A stretch of 15,263 bases of DNA, taken from assembly GCA_964394205.1 (NCBI GenBank), contig CAYMVS010000054.1:1-15263 (forward strand), read 5' to 3'. Under the pieces are notes generated by a model. That model did no database searches, had not been told where the DNA came from, and saw only the letters and a list, made by a program, of their open reading frames with translations. This DNA is from HGM05190 sp964394205 (GTDB lineage Bacteria > Bacteroidota > Bacteroidia > Bacteroidales > Muribaculaceae). The position numbers were made by a program, and so were the translations under genes. Position 1 is the first letter of the stretch. Each line of letters opens with the position of its first letter. Shown piece by piece: positions 1 to 7,617 of the stretch.

Positions 1-140
1 TCATGGCTGAGATCGGCTGGGATATTACGTAACTTCAATGAAAGTTATAGTTTAAATAGTTATATATGCTACTATCCCGAGTTCTTTCCCGGGGTGTTAT
101 ACGACTGAAGGTCAACGTGCCATCCCAATTTTTGGATCTG
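1..140. other. Short gene-free stretch after sufS
   Basis: No supported gene lies here. The stretch is AT-rich in its first half. It has two small hairpin-capable pieces: a 6-bp perfect stem at 30-35/42-47 (TAACTT/AAGTTA) and a 6-bp stem with one G-U pair in the minus-strand RNA at 76-81/88-93. Either could help end the suf transcript, but neither is followed by a clear U-run, so I do not call a terminator. A plus-strand reading frame from 66 to 356 is only the antisense shadow of the sufS end. Confidence 0.5.
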
Positions 141-1370
141 TCACGAGAGCATGGCGGCGACGCGGCTCAGCGCGGCGACAAAGGCGTCGGCCTCGTCGCG
201 TGTGTTGTAAAGGGCGAAGGATGCACGGACGGTGCCTTCGACACCGAGGGCATGCATCAGGGGCTGAGCGCAGTGGTGACCGGTTCGCACGGCTATACCC
301 AACTTGTCGAGCAGCATGCCGGTGTCGTAGTGATGAGCGCTCCCCACCAAAAATGAGATTATCGCGGCCTTGCCGGGTGCTGTCCCAAAGATGTGAATAT
401 CGGGTATCTCGGCCAAAAGCCGGGCCGTCGTGTACTCCAGCAGCTCGTTCTCGTGGGCGGCGATTTGCTCCACGCCGATGCCGGTCATATAGTCGATGGC
501 GGTATGGAAAGCCGCGATATCGACAAAGTCGGGTGTGCCGGCCTCAAATTTGAAGGGGAGCTCGGCAAAGGTTGTTTTTTCAAACGACACTGACTCTATC
601 ATCTCGCCCCCACCCTGATAGGGGGGCATCTGCTCGAGGAGTTCCCGCTTGCCATATAGCACCCCGACCCCTGTGGGGCCGTACATTTTGTGGGACGAGA
701 ACACATAAAAATCGGCATCAAGGTCGGTCACGTCAACCTTAAGGTGGGCGATGGCCTGTGCGCCGTCGACGAGCACTCGTGCCCCGGCGTCATGGGCAAG
801 TGATATCATCTCTTTGACGGGATTGACCGTGCCGAGCACGTTTGACACGTGGGTCACGCCGACCATGCGTGTGCGGGAGCTCAGGAGCGAGCGATACACA
901 TCCATGTCGAGCACACCACGCGAGTCGACAGGAACGACCTTGATGATGAGCCGCTTATGTCGCTGAAGCAACTGCCAGGGCACAATGTTGGCATGATGCT
1001 CCATGACAGTGAGGATAATTTCATCTCCATCGTTGAACGAGTCGCCATAGCTTGAGGCTACAAGGTTGATAGCCTCGGTGGTGCCACGGGTGAAGATAAT
1101 CTCGTCGGACGACGGGGCATTGATAAATTCTCTCACGCGGCGGCGCGTCTTCTCCATCAGCTCGGTTGCCTCCTGAGAGAGGGTGTGGACCCCTCGGTGC
1201 ACATTGGCCTTGGTGTGATAATAGGAGTCGACAATCGAGTCGACAACGCCGCGAGGGGTCTGGGTGGTGGCGGTGTTGTCAAGATAGACAAGGGGTCGAT
1301 TGTAGATTTTCCGCTCGAGGATCGGGAAATCCCGGCGCAGTCGGTCAATATCCTGTGGTGTGAGCATCAT
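141..1370 (-). CDS. sufS: SufS-type cysteine desulfurase (group II)
   Basis: This PLP enzyme takes sulfur from L-cysteine, leaving alanine, and holds it as a persulfide for Fe-S cluster assembly in the cytosol. The 409-residue length is normal for SufS. The PLP-binding lysine is K228 in the SSHKMYGPTG motif. The catalytic cysteine is C367 in RTGHHCAQP, the short RxGxxC-type context of group II enzymes (NifS/IscS have a longer loop). EHHAN near residues 124-128 carries the cofactor-stacking histidine, and D202 and Q205 lie in VDGAQ. It is the last gene of the suf unit, 5 bases after sufD. Two tandem ATGs (1370 and 1367) make the exact start uncertain by one residue. SufS enzymes usually need a SufE or SufU partner, and none is visible nearby. 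Confidence 0.96.
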   Translation of the reverse strand: MMLTPQDIDRLRRDFPILERKIYNRPLVYLDNTATTQTPRGVVDSIVDSYYHTKANVHRGVHTLSQEATELMEKTRRRVREFINAPSSDEIIFTRGTTEAINLVASSYGDSFNDGDEIILTVMEHHANIVPWQLLQRHKRLIIKVVPVDSRGVLDMDVYRSLLSSRTRMVGVTHVSNVLGTVNPVKEMISLAHDAGARVLVDGAQAIAHLKVDVTDLDADFYVFSSHKMYGPTGVGVLYGKRELLEQMPPYQGGGEMIESVSFEKTTFAELPFKFEAGTPDFVDIAAFHTAIDYMTGIGVEQIAAHENELLEYTTARLLAEIPDIHIFGTAPGKAAIISFLVGSAHHYDTGMLLDKLGIAVRTGHHCAQPLMHALGVEGTVRASFALYNTRDEADAFVAALSRVAAMLS

Positions 1371-1375
1371 GGCGA

Positions 1376-2707
1376 TTATTTGTGAAGATTACACCCGCGG
1401 CAAAACTCCTCGCCGCCAAAACGCTTGTCGACCATCAGTCGGAGCCGGTCTCTGAGCCCCTCGATTCTGATTTGGTCAATGACATCTACCATGAAAGCCT
1501 GCATGAGCATCGTGCGGGCCTCGGCCTCGGGGATGCCTCGTGTCTGCATGTAAAAGATGGCCTCACTGTCGAGCTGACCGGTTGTCGCGCCGTGGCTGCA
1601 CTTGACGTCGTCGTTATAGATGAGCAGGCGCGGCGTGGCGTGCATCTTGGCCGTGGGTGAGGCAATGATGTTGCGGTTGGTCTGGAACGCCTCGGTAAAC
1701 CGGCCCTTGTCGGTAACCAGGATTTCCCCTTCAAAGGCTCCCGTTGACTCGCCGTCGAGCACATATTTGAACAGCTGGTTGCTCAGACAGTGCTCTGCCA
1801 AGTGGTTGATGTGGGTGCAGTTGTCGACATGACGGCGGTCGCTGTTGATCGCCATCCCGTCGACACGCGCCTCGGCGCGTTGCCCCACGAGATTGACGGT
1901 GAAATTGTTGCGGGTGTGTCCGCTTGTGAGCGACACTTCGGTCAATCCCAGATATGAGCCGGCCTCGAGGCGAGCCGTCAGCGAGTTGAGGCGATTGGTC
2001 TTCTCGCTCGCCTCCTCGATGTCACAAACGTTGAGCGTGGCGCCTTGTTCCAACTGAATCTCAACAACCTGGCTTACGAGATAATCGCGGTCGGCATCGG
2101 CTGTGTGGTCACACACCAACAGGTCGATCGATGCACCCTTCTCAACGACAATCAACACCCGGCGGAAGGCTGCAAGCGACACCGGCGATGAGAGCAGATT
2201 GACAAGCTGCAACGGGCGCTCCACCTTGACGCCTGCATCGACATGGATAAACACGCCGTCTTGTGCCAACAGAGTGTTAAAGGCTATCAATGAGTCGTTT
2301 TCAGCAATCTTACCCAGGTAGCGCTCTACCGTCGCGGGAAATTTTGAACAGGCCTCGCGCAGCGACATCACTGTCAGCCCCCGGGGGAGCTCACGCCTGA
2401 GCCCGGCAAAGGCATCGTTGACCACAAAAGCCCTGAGCGGCGACATGTTGGGCACGCCACAGCTGAACGTATCGGCCAGGTCGACAGGAATAGCCACGCG
2501 GCCAATGTTGACCCCGCGGTCGGGCAACACCCAGTCGTTGACCGGCGATTTCTCATAGTCGGGGGTGCGCCGACCGGGCAGCCACGCCTGTTGCAGTTGG
2601 CGGCGGGCCTCGGCCCGCAGGAGATTCATAGCCTCTCCACTGCCTGAATTGACCGTCGACTCGTTTGAGTCATAGAGGTCAAGATATTGTTTGAGCGCGT
2701 TTTCCAT
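1376..2707 (-). CDS. sufD: Fe-S cluster assembly protein SufD
   Basis: SufD is the paralogue of SufB that pairs with it and SufC to form the SufBCD scaffold, where Fe-S clusters are built; it is linked to iron entry. The protein is 443 residues with a variable helical N-terminus and a C-terminal beta-helix core. The family's conserved KCSHGAT motif is present at about 369-375. C370 and H372 correspond to E. coli SufD Cys358 and His360. The LFKYVLDG and FEGEILV segments are also typical of the core. The start codon shares one base with the sufC stop (TGATG), which implies translational coupling. The extreme C-terminus carries a CxxC pair (C436, C439) in a short tail. Assignment rests on motifs plus position between sufC and sufS. 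Confidence 0.95.
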   Translation of the reverse strand: MENALKQYLDLYDSNESTVNSGSGEAMNLLRAEARRQLQQAWLPGRRTPDYEKSPVNDWVLPDRGVNIGRVAIPVDLADTFSCGVPNMSPLRAFVVNDAFAGLRRELPRGLTVMSLREACSKFPATVERYLGKIAENDSLIAFNTLLAQDGVFIHVDAGVKVERPLQLVNLLSSPVSLAAFRRVLIVVEKGASIDLLVCDHTADADRDYLVSQVVEIQLEQGATLNVCDIEEASEKTNRLNSLTARLEAGSYLGLTEVSLTSGHTRNNFTVNLVGQRAEARVDGMAINSDRRHVDNCTHINHLAEHCLSNQLFKYVLDGESTGAFEGEILVTDKGRFTEAFQTNRNIIASPTAKMHATPRLLIYNDDVKCSHGATTGQLDSEAIFYMQTRGIPEAEARTMLMQAFMVDVIDQIRIEGLRDRLRLMVDKRFGGEEFCRGCNLHK

Positions 2708-3468
2708 CAGTCAATCTGTTGTTTAATCCAGTCATAACCTTTCTCTTCAAGCTCGAGGGCGAGCTCGGGTCCGCCGGTATAGACAATGCGCCCCTTATAT
2801 AAGATGTGTATCACGTCGGGCTTGATGTAGTCGAGAAGTCGCTGATAGTGAGTGATGACAATGGTGGCATTGTTGGAAGTCTTTAGGGTGTTGACGCCGC
2901 CGGCCACAATGCGCAGGGCATCGATGTCAAGGCCCGAGTCGGTCTCGTCAAGTATCGACAGCCGGGGCTCGAGCACTGCCATCTGGAAAATCTCGTTACG
3001 TTTTTTCTCGCCCCCCGAGAAGCCCTCGTTGACCGAGCGTGATGCCAGCTTGTTGTCGAGCTCGACAATGGCGCGTTTCTGCCTCATCAGTTTCAGGAAC
3101 TCGCCGGCCCCCATCGGCTCCTGGCCGAAATATTTGCGCTTGGCGTTGACAGCCGCTCTCATGAAGTTGACCATCGACACGCCGGGTATCTCGACGGGAT
3201 ATTGAAACGACAGGAAAAGCCCCTCGTGACTGCGGTCTTCGGGCGACAGCGCAAGCAGATCTTTCCCCCTGAACAGGGCCGAGCCCTCGGTGACAGTGAA
3301 TGCCGGATTGCCGGCCAACACCTCGCTCAGGGTCGATTTGCCCGACCCGTTGGGCCCCATGATGGCATGAACCTCGCCCTCGCGGACAGTCAGGTCAACT
3401 CCTTTCAATATCTCTTTGCCTTCAACCGAGGCATGCAGGTTTTTAACCTCCAGTAATATATCACTCAT
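2707..3468 (-). CDS. sufC: SUF system ABC-type ATPase SufC
   Basis: SufC is the soluble ABC ATPase that drives conformational change of the SufB-SufD pair during cluster assembly. It is cytosolic and not a transporter. All ABC motifs are visible in the 253 residues: Walker A GPNGSGKST (38-46), Q-loop Q89 in SFQYP, signature SGGEKKR (151-157), Walker B SILDETDSGLD (171-181) and the H-loop histidine H207 in ITHYQR. The EKKRNEIFQM and DETDSGLDIDAL stretches are typical of SufC rather than transport ATPases. The gene lies 36 bases after sufB and overlaps sufD by one base. Confidence 0.97.
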   Translation of the reverse strand: MSDILLEVKNLHASVEGKEILKGVDLTVREGEVHAIMGPNGSGKSTLSEVLAGNPAFTVTEGSALFRGKDLLALSPEDRSHEGLFLSFQYPVEIPGVSMVNFMRAAVNAKRKYFGQEPMGAGEFLKLMRQKRAIVELDNKLASRSVNEGFSGGEKKRNEIFQMAVLEPRLSILDETDSGLDIDALRIVAGGVNTLKTSNNATIVITHYQRLLDYIKPDVIHILYKGRIVYTGGPELALELEEKGYDWIKQQID

Positions 3469-3504
3469 TTTCTTATATCGGTTCTAAATTTTTATTGACA
3501 AATT

Positions 3505-4950
3505 CTATCCCACACTCCCCTCGAGGGTAATTGCCAGGAGTTTCTGTGCCTCGACGGCAAATTCCATCGGCAGCTTGTTCATCACCTCGCGGGCATATCC
3601 GTTGACAATCAGAGCCACGGCCTCCTCGGTCGGGATGCCTCGTTGATTGCAGTAAAACAGCTGGTCTTCAGATATCTTTGAGGTGGTAGCCTCGTGCTCA
3701 ACCACGGCCGTCTCGTTTTGCACGTCAATGTATGGGAAGGTGTGGGCGCCACACGTCGAGCTCAACAACAGGCTGTCACACTGGGTATAGTTTCTGACCC
3801 CGTCGGCGCCCGGCGCCACCTTGACAAGCCCGCGATAGGAGTTCTCGCTGTGGCCGGCCGAGATGCCTTTTGACACGATTGTCGAGCGTGTCTTGCGCCC
3901 GAGGTGTATCATCTTGGTGCCGGTGTCGGCCTGCTGCCGGTTGTTGGTCACCGCCACCGAGTAAAACTCGCCGACAGAGCCTTCACCGGCCAGGATGCAC
4001 CCGGGATATTTCCAGGTGATGGCCGAGCCGGTCTCGACCTGGGTCCACGACAGCTTGCTGTAGTCGCCGCGACACAGCCCGCGCTTGGTCACAAAATTGT
4101 AGACGCCGCCACGCCCCTCGGCATCGCCGGCATACCAGTTTTGCACCGTCGAGTATTTCACCTCGGCACGGTCTTCAACCATTATCTCGACAATGGCGGC
4201 ATGGAGCTGATTCTCGTCGCGCATCGGGGCTGTGCAGCCCTCAAGGTAGCTGACATAAGAATCATCGTCGGCCACGATGAGCGTGCGCTCAAACTGGCCC
4301 GTGCCGGCGGCATTTATACGAAAATAGGTCGACAGCTCCATGGGGCACCTTACCCCCTTGGGGATATAGACAAACGACCCGTCGGAGAACACCGCCGAGT
4401 TGAGCGCCGCAAAAAAGTTGTCGGTGTAGGGCACCACTTTGCCAAGGTATTTCCTGACCAGGTCGGGATAGTCTCTGACGGCCTCCGACAGCGAGCAGAA
4501 GATGATGCCCATCTCGGCCAGCTTCTCGCGATGGGTGGTCTTGACGCTCACCGAGTCCATGACGGCGTCGACGGCCATTCCCGAGAGTATCTTCTGCTCG
4601 TGGAGGGGTATGCCGAGCTTGTCAAATGTCTCAAGAAGCTGAGGGTCAACCTCATCGAGGCTCTTTGGCCCCTCTTTCTTCTTGGGCGCGGCATAATAAC
4701 TTATGGCCTGGAAATCGATGGGGGGAATCTCCAGGTGGGCCCACCGGGGCATCTCGAGTGTCAGCCAATGGCGGTAGGCCTTGAGGCGAAAATCGAGGAG
4801 CCACTCGGGCTCCCCCTTCTTGCGGGAGATCAGCCTGACCACATCCTCGCTCAAGCCGCGCGGTATTATGTCGGTGTCAATATCGGTTGTGAAGCCATAT
4901 TTGTAGCTCCCCGACGTGACATCATCAATCAATTCTTTATCGTTATCCAT
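3505..4950 (-). CDS. sufB: Fe-S cluster assembly scaffold SufB
   Basis: SufB is the main scaffold on which Fe-S clusters form, receiving sulfur from SufS and working with SufC and SufD. The 481-residue protein matches the usual length. It ends in the characteristic LEFAVEAQKLLAI-like region and the GSVG C-terminus. The CGAHTFPY motif at about 400-407 provides the cysteine that corresponds to E. coli Cys405, and the conserved EHEATTSKIS motif follows at about 418-427. RCPMELSTYFRIN and the SYLEGCTAP segment are also hallmarks. It sits 48 bases downstream of the cvpA-like gene and 36 bases before sufC. I see no good promoter in the 48-base gap, so it is probably transcribed from the promoter in front of cvpA. 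Confidence 0.97.
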   Translation of the reverse strand: MDNDKELIDDVTSGSYKYGFTTDIDTDIIPRGLSEDVVRLISRKKGEPEWLLDFRLKAYRHWLTLEMPRWAHLEIPPIDFQAISYYAAPKKKEGPKSLDEVDPQLLETFDKLGIPLHEQKILSGMAVDAVMDSVSVKTTHREKLAEMGIIFCSLSEAVRDYPDLVRKYLGKVVPYTDNFFAALNSAVFSDGSFVYIPKGVRCPMELSTYFRINAAGTGQFERTLIVADDDSYVSYLEGCTAPMRDENQLHAAIVEIMVEDRAEVKYSTVQNWYAGDAEGRGGVYNFVTKRGLCRGDYSKLSWTQVETGSAITWKYPGCILAGEGSVGEFYSVAVTNNRQQADTGTKMIHLGRKTRSTIVSKGISAGHSENSYRGLVKVAPGADGVRNYTQCDSLLLSSTCGAHTFPYIDVQNETAVVEHEATTSKISEDQLFYCNQRGIPTEEAVALIVNGYAREVMNKLPMEFAVEAQKLLAITLEGSVG

Positions 4951-4998
4951 ATCAACGGTTATGAGTTTACAATTCTAACATGATATATCTCCAATGGT

Positions 4999-5511
4999 TC
5001 ACGAAAGCCAGGGGGCGTAACTGCCGCCCAGCAACGCCGGGGCGAGCGCCATTATCACCTCGAGGGCAAGGCCCCCGGCAATTTCCGAGTGTCGGCTCAA
5101 GACAGCCTCGGGGTTGAGGGCCGCATAGATGTTGAGCAACACGCTGAGCCCCAGCATCCATTGAAACAGCGCGAGCGCTGCCCCCAAGGCGCGGTCAAGC
5201 GGCCCCAACAGCAGCGCGTGAGCCACCATTTTTACCCCTTTGGCCAGAAACAGCACCAGGCAATAGACGAGCACAAGCACCGTCACTCGGCCTGCCACAC
5301 CGACGGCATATTGCCCGGCGGCACTCCCTGCAAACGCCTCGGGCAACATTGACCCATAGACCGCGCCGACAGCACCTCCTGCCAGGCGGGCCATCACAAT
5401 GCCGGCGATAACTGCCGCCATCGACCCAAGCTGCTTGATGAGCCCCTTTGCCGCTCCGAAGATGACAGCGGCGACAGCAACAACCAGTATCAGTATATCG
5501 AGGAAATTCAT
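4999..5511 (-). CDS. CvpA family inner-membrane protein
   Basis: This is a 170-residue, strongly hydrophobic protein. It opens with the typical CvpA family start (MNFLDILILVV, then a GAAKGLIKQLG stretch resembling the family's G-x-x-KG motif). Hydrophobic segments near residues 4-22, 28-48, 70-92 and 103-128 suggest about four membrane helices. The family is named after an E. coli protein needed for colicin V production and is otherwise poorly understood. It has been tied to envelope stress in some bacteria, but a biochemical role is not established. The gene is first in the suf transcript, so it would be coexpressed with Fe-S assembly. Its ATG follows an AGGA sequence 8 bases upstream, one of the few recognisable ribosome sites in the window. 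Confidence 0.85.
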   Translation of the reverse strand: MNFLDILILVVAVAAVIFGAAKGLIKQLGSMAAVIAGIVMARLAGGAVGAVYGSMLPEAFAGSAAGQYAVGVAGRVTVLVLVYCLVLFLAKGVKMVAHALLLGPLDRALGAALALFQWMLGLSVLLNIYAALNPEAVLSRHSEIAGGLALEVIMALAPALLGGSYAPWLS

Positions 5512-5538
5512 TCTTTATCCTTTTTTCATTTCTCCTGG

Positions 5539-5569
5539 CAAAATTACTCATTTTTCCCTTTACAGTCAA
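5539..5569 (-). promoter_or_regulatory. Bacteroidetes-type promoter for cvpA-suf
   Basis: On the minus strand, TTG (5567-5569) is followed by exactly 20 bases and then TAATTTTG (5539-5546). This is a perfect fit to the Bacteroidetes primary sigma consensus TTG/TTTG-N19-21-TAnnTTTG. The start of transcription would fall near 5533-5536, giving a leader of roughly 22-25 bases before the cvpA ATG. I see no obvious iron- or redox-regulator operator, though a short or degenerate one could be missed. Confidence 0.8.
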
Positions 5570-5638
5570 GATATCGCCTCAGCTGAATCGCCAAAGAGCA
5601 TTTAATTGTCACAAAAAAACCGATACGGCCAAATTTTG

Positions 5639-5669
5639 TTGTGTATGTCAACTAAAATATCTACCTTTG
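5639..5669 (+). promoter_or_regulatory. Bacteroidetes-type promoter for the dnaN operon
   Basis: TTG (5639-5641), a 20-base spacer and TACCTTTG (5662-5669) match the Bacteroidetes sigma consensus perfectly. An overlapping TTTG at 5635-5638 offers a slightly longer alternative. The predicted start of transcription is near 5673-5675, about 34 bases before the dnaN ATG at 5708. This also argues against translation starting at the in-frame TTG at 5681. No DnaA-box cluster is visible here, so I see no sign of an origin. Confidence 0.82.
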
Positions 5670-5707
5670 CTTAAATAAAATTGCAACCATTCATTACCGA
5701 TACAATC

Positions 5708-6838
5708 ATGAAATTCAACGTCGCTTCACGTTTGCTCTACACTCACGCGTCGGCTGTGAGCAAGATAATAAACTCAAAGAACGCCATCTCTATTCTCAAC
5801 AGCTTTCTAATTAAGCTTCAAGGGGATAGACTGACCATCCTCGCCTCCGATATGGAAAACTCGCTTGAGGCCCGGCTGACGGTCACCGAGCCCGAAGGGG
5901 AGGGAGCGTTCTGCATTGATGCGCGTCGTCTGGTTGACCTGCTCAAAGAGATGCCCGACCAAGGAATTACCATAGAGATTCACCCCGACACGATGATGGT
6001 TGACATCTCCTACCCCAACGGCAAATACAACCTCGTGGCCATAAGCGGCGACGAGTATCCCGTCATCCAGAGCCCGGTGAGCGCCGACGAGGAGACCATC
6101 ACGGTCACCGCTCCGGCCGACCGCCTGATACGCGGCCTCGACCTGACAATGTTTGCCGTCAGCACCGACCTGCTGCGCCCCAACATGACCGGCGTCCTGT
6201 GGGACTTCAAGCCCGAATGTCTCGTCTTTGCGGCCACCGACACGCGTAAGCTCGTGAAATTCACCGACAACGACATCAAGCCCGGCGCCGAGGGCTCGAT
6301 GATACTTCCGGTCAAGACGGCGGCAGTGTTTAAAAACGCCTGCGCCAAGGAGGGTGAGGTCAAAGTGACCGTCGGCAGCAAGGGGGTGACCTTTGAAAGC
6401 AACGCGTTCACCCTCAACAGCGTCCTGATAAAAGGCACCTTCCCTCCCTACGACCGCGTCATCCCCAAGTCAAACCCCTACACGCTCAGCGTCGACCGCC
6501 AGGCGATGCAGAACGCCGTGCGCCGTGTAGGCGGCTTTGTATCGGCCGATCACGGCCTGATCAAATTTAACATCAGCCCCGAGCTGCTCACCCTCCGTGC
6601 CGCCGACAATGACTACTGCCTGTCGGCCCGCGAGGCTGTGCCCTGCAGCTTTAACGGCAACGAGATGGTGATTGGCTTTGGCGCGCCCTATCTGACCGAG
6701 ATTCTCGCGGCCATCACCACCGGCGATGTCGTCATAAGCCTGAGCGACCCCTCGCGCCCGGGCGTGTTCACCCCGTCCGAAGACGTTGACAACACCGAGC
6801 AATTGATGCTCCTCATGCCAATGACCGTAATTGACTGA
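5708..6838 (+). CDS. dnaN: DNA polymerase III beta subunit (sliding clamp)
   Basis: DnaN is the ring-shaped clamp that tethers the replicative polymerase and many repair enzymes to DNA. I choose the ATG at 5708 (MKFNVASRLLYTHAS...) because family members begin with MKF and the upstream in-frame start is a TTG close to the predicted transcription start. The resulting 376 residues match the three-domain clamp fold of about 125 residues each. Recognisable segments include the AVSKIINSKNAISIL region of domain 1, GEYP-like ISGDEYPVI, an early-domain-2 TDTRKLV motif, FPPYDRVIP and the C-terminal QLMLLMPM strand that forms part of the client-binding pocket. It is first in a seven-gene operon and is followed by an exonuclease gene after only 5 bases. 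Confidence 0.97.
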   Translation: MKFNVASRLLYTHASAVSKIINSKNAISILNSFLIKLQGDRLTILASDMENSLEARLTVTEPEGEGAFCIDARRLVDLLKEMPDQGITIEIHPDTMMVDISYPNGKYNLVAISGDEYPVIQSPVSADEETITVTAPADRLIRGLDLTMFAVSTDLLRPNMTGVLWDFKPECLVFAATDTRKLVKFTDNDIKPGAEGSMILPVKTAAVFKNACAKEGEVKVTVGSKGVTFESNAFTLNSVLIKGTFPPYDRVIPKSNPYTLSVDRQAMQNAVRRVGGFVSADHGLIKFNISPELLTLRAADNDYCLSAREAVPCSFNGNEMVIGFGAPYLTEILAAITTGDVVISLSDPSRPGVFTPSEDVDNTEQLMLLMPMTVID

Positions 6839-6843
6839 TTGAA

Positions 6844-7617
6844 ATGGAATTGAAACTCAAGCGACCTCTCATCTTCTTTGACCTGGAGACAACCGGCCTC
6901 AGCATCACAAACGACCGGGTGGTTGAAATCTCAATGATAAAAGTCTACCCCGACGGCAAAATCGAGGAGAAAACACGTCGCATCAACCCCGAGCGACCCA
7001 TTCCGGCCGAGGCGACCGCCGTTCACCACATAAGCGACGAGGATGTGAAAAACGAGCCGACATTCCGCCAGATAGCCCGCTCGCTCGAGCAGTTTATGAC
7101 CGGGTGTGACATCGCAGGGTTCAACTCCAACCGCTTTGACGTGCCGATGCTCAGCGAGGAGCTTTTCCGCGCCGGCATCAGTTTCCCCTTCAGGAAAGCG
7201 AAGTTTATCGATGTGCAGACAATCTTTCACAAGAAAGAACAACGCACACTCTCGGCGGCCTATCGTTTCTACTGTGACCGCAATCTTGACGACGCCCACT
7301 CGGCCAACGCCGACACCCGCGCCACTCTCGAGGTGCTCAAGGCCCAGCTTGACCGCTATCCCGACCTTGCCAATGATGTCGACGCCCTGAGCGAGTTTTC
7401 AACCCAAAACAACAATGTCGACCTGATGGGGCGCCTTGTCTATGACGACAAAGGGCGTGAGGTCATCAACTTCGGCAAATACAAGGGGCGTCTCGCCGCC
7501 GAGGTGCTCAGCCGCGACCCGGGATTTTTCTCGTGGGTTGAGCAGGGCGACTTCAGCCGCGACACTAAAAACGCGTTTCTAAACATACGCCTGGCCAAAG
7601 CAAATGTTAAAAGGTAA
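6844..7617 (+). CDS. DnaQ-like 3'-5' exonuclease with ExoX-type C-terminal domain
   Basis: This 257-residue DEDDh exonuclease has visible catalytic acids: D13 and E15 in FFDLETTGL, D99 in SNRFDVP, and H152 with D157 in DDAHSANADT. It would digest DNA (possibly RNA) from 3' ends using two metal ions. After the nuclease core (to about 170), a C-terminal region at about 205-250 with INFGKYKG and DPGFFSWV resembles the small DUF3820-like module found at the end of ExoX-type nucleases. The position directly after dnaN suggests a role in replication or repair. It could act as an accessory proofreader, since Bacteroidetes often encode several DnaQ-like proteins, but I cannot tell whether it is the replicative epsilon subunit. 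Its end overlaps coaBC by 14 bases. Confidence 0.9.
   Translation: MELKLKRPLIFFDLETTGLSITNDRVVEISMIKVYPDGKIEEKTRRINPERPIPAEATAVHHISDEDVKNEPTFRQIARSLEQFMTGCDIAGFNSNRFDVPMLSEELFRAGISFPFRKAKFIDVQTIFHKKEQRTLSAAYRFYCDRNLDDAHSANADTRATLEVLKAQLDRYPDLANDVDALSEFSTQNNNVDLMGRLVYDDKGREVINFGKYKGRLAAEVLSRDPGFFSWVEQGDFSRDTKNAFLNIRLAKANVKR

Noticed and set aside
30..93. Hairpins at 30-47 and 76-93 as the suf terminator
   Set aside because: Both stems are only 6 bp and neither is followed by a U-run in the minus-strand transcript. They may be chance.
3904..4983. Long plus-strand open frame of 359 codons opposite sufB
   Set aside because: It is the antisense shadow of a strongly conserved sufB. GC-rich codon use leaves the opposite frame open, and the translation shows no recognisable domain.
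5570..5638. Replication origin near dnaN
   Set aside because: No cluster of DnaA boxes (TTATCCACA-like) or repeated AT-rich unwinding motif is visible, and dnaA is not adjacent.
5681..5707. Upstream TTG as the dnaN start
   Set aside because: It lies only about 7 bases after the predicted transcription start, and the extra nine residues do not fit the family N-terminus, which begins with MKF at 5708.
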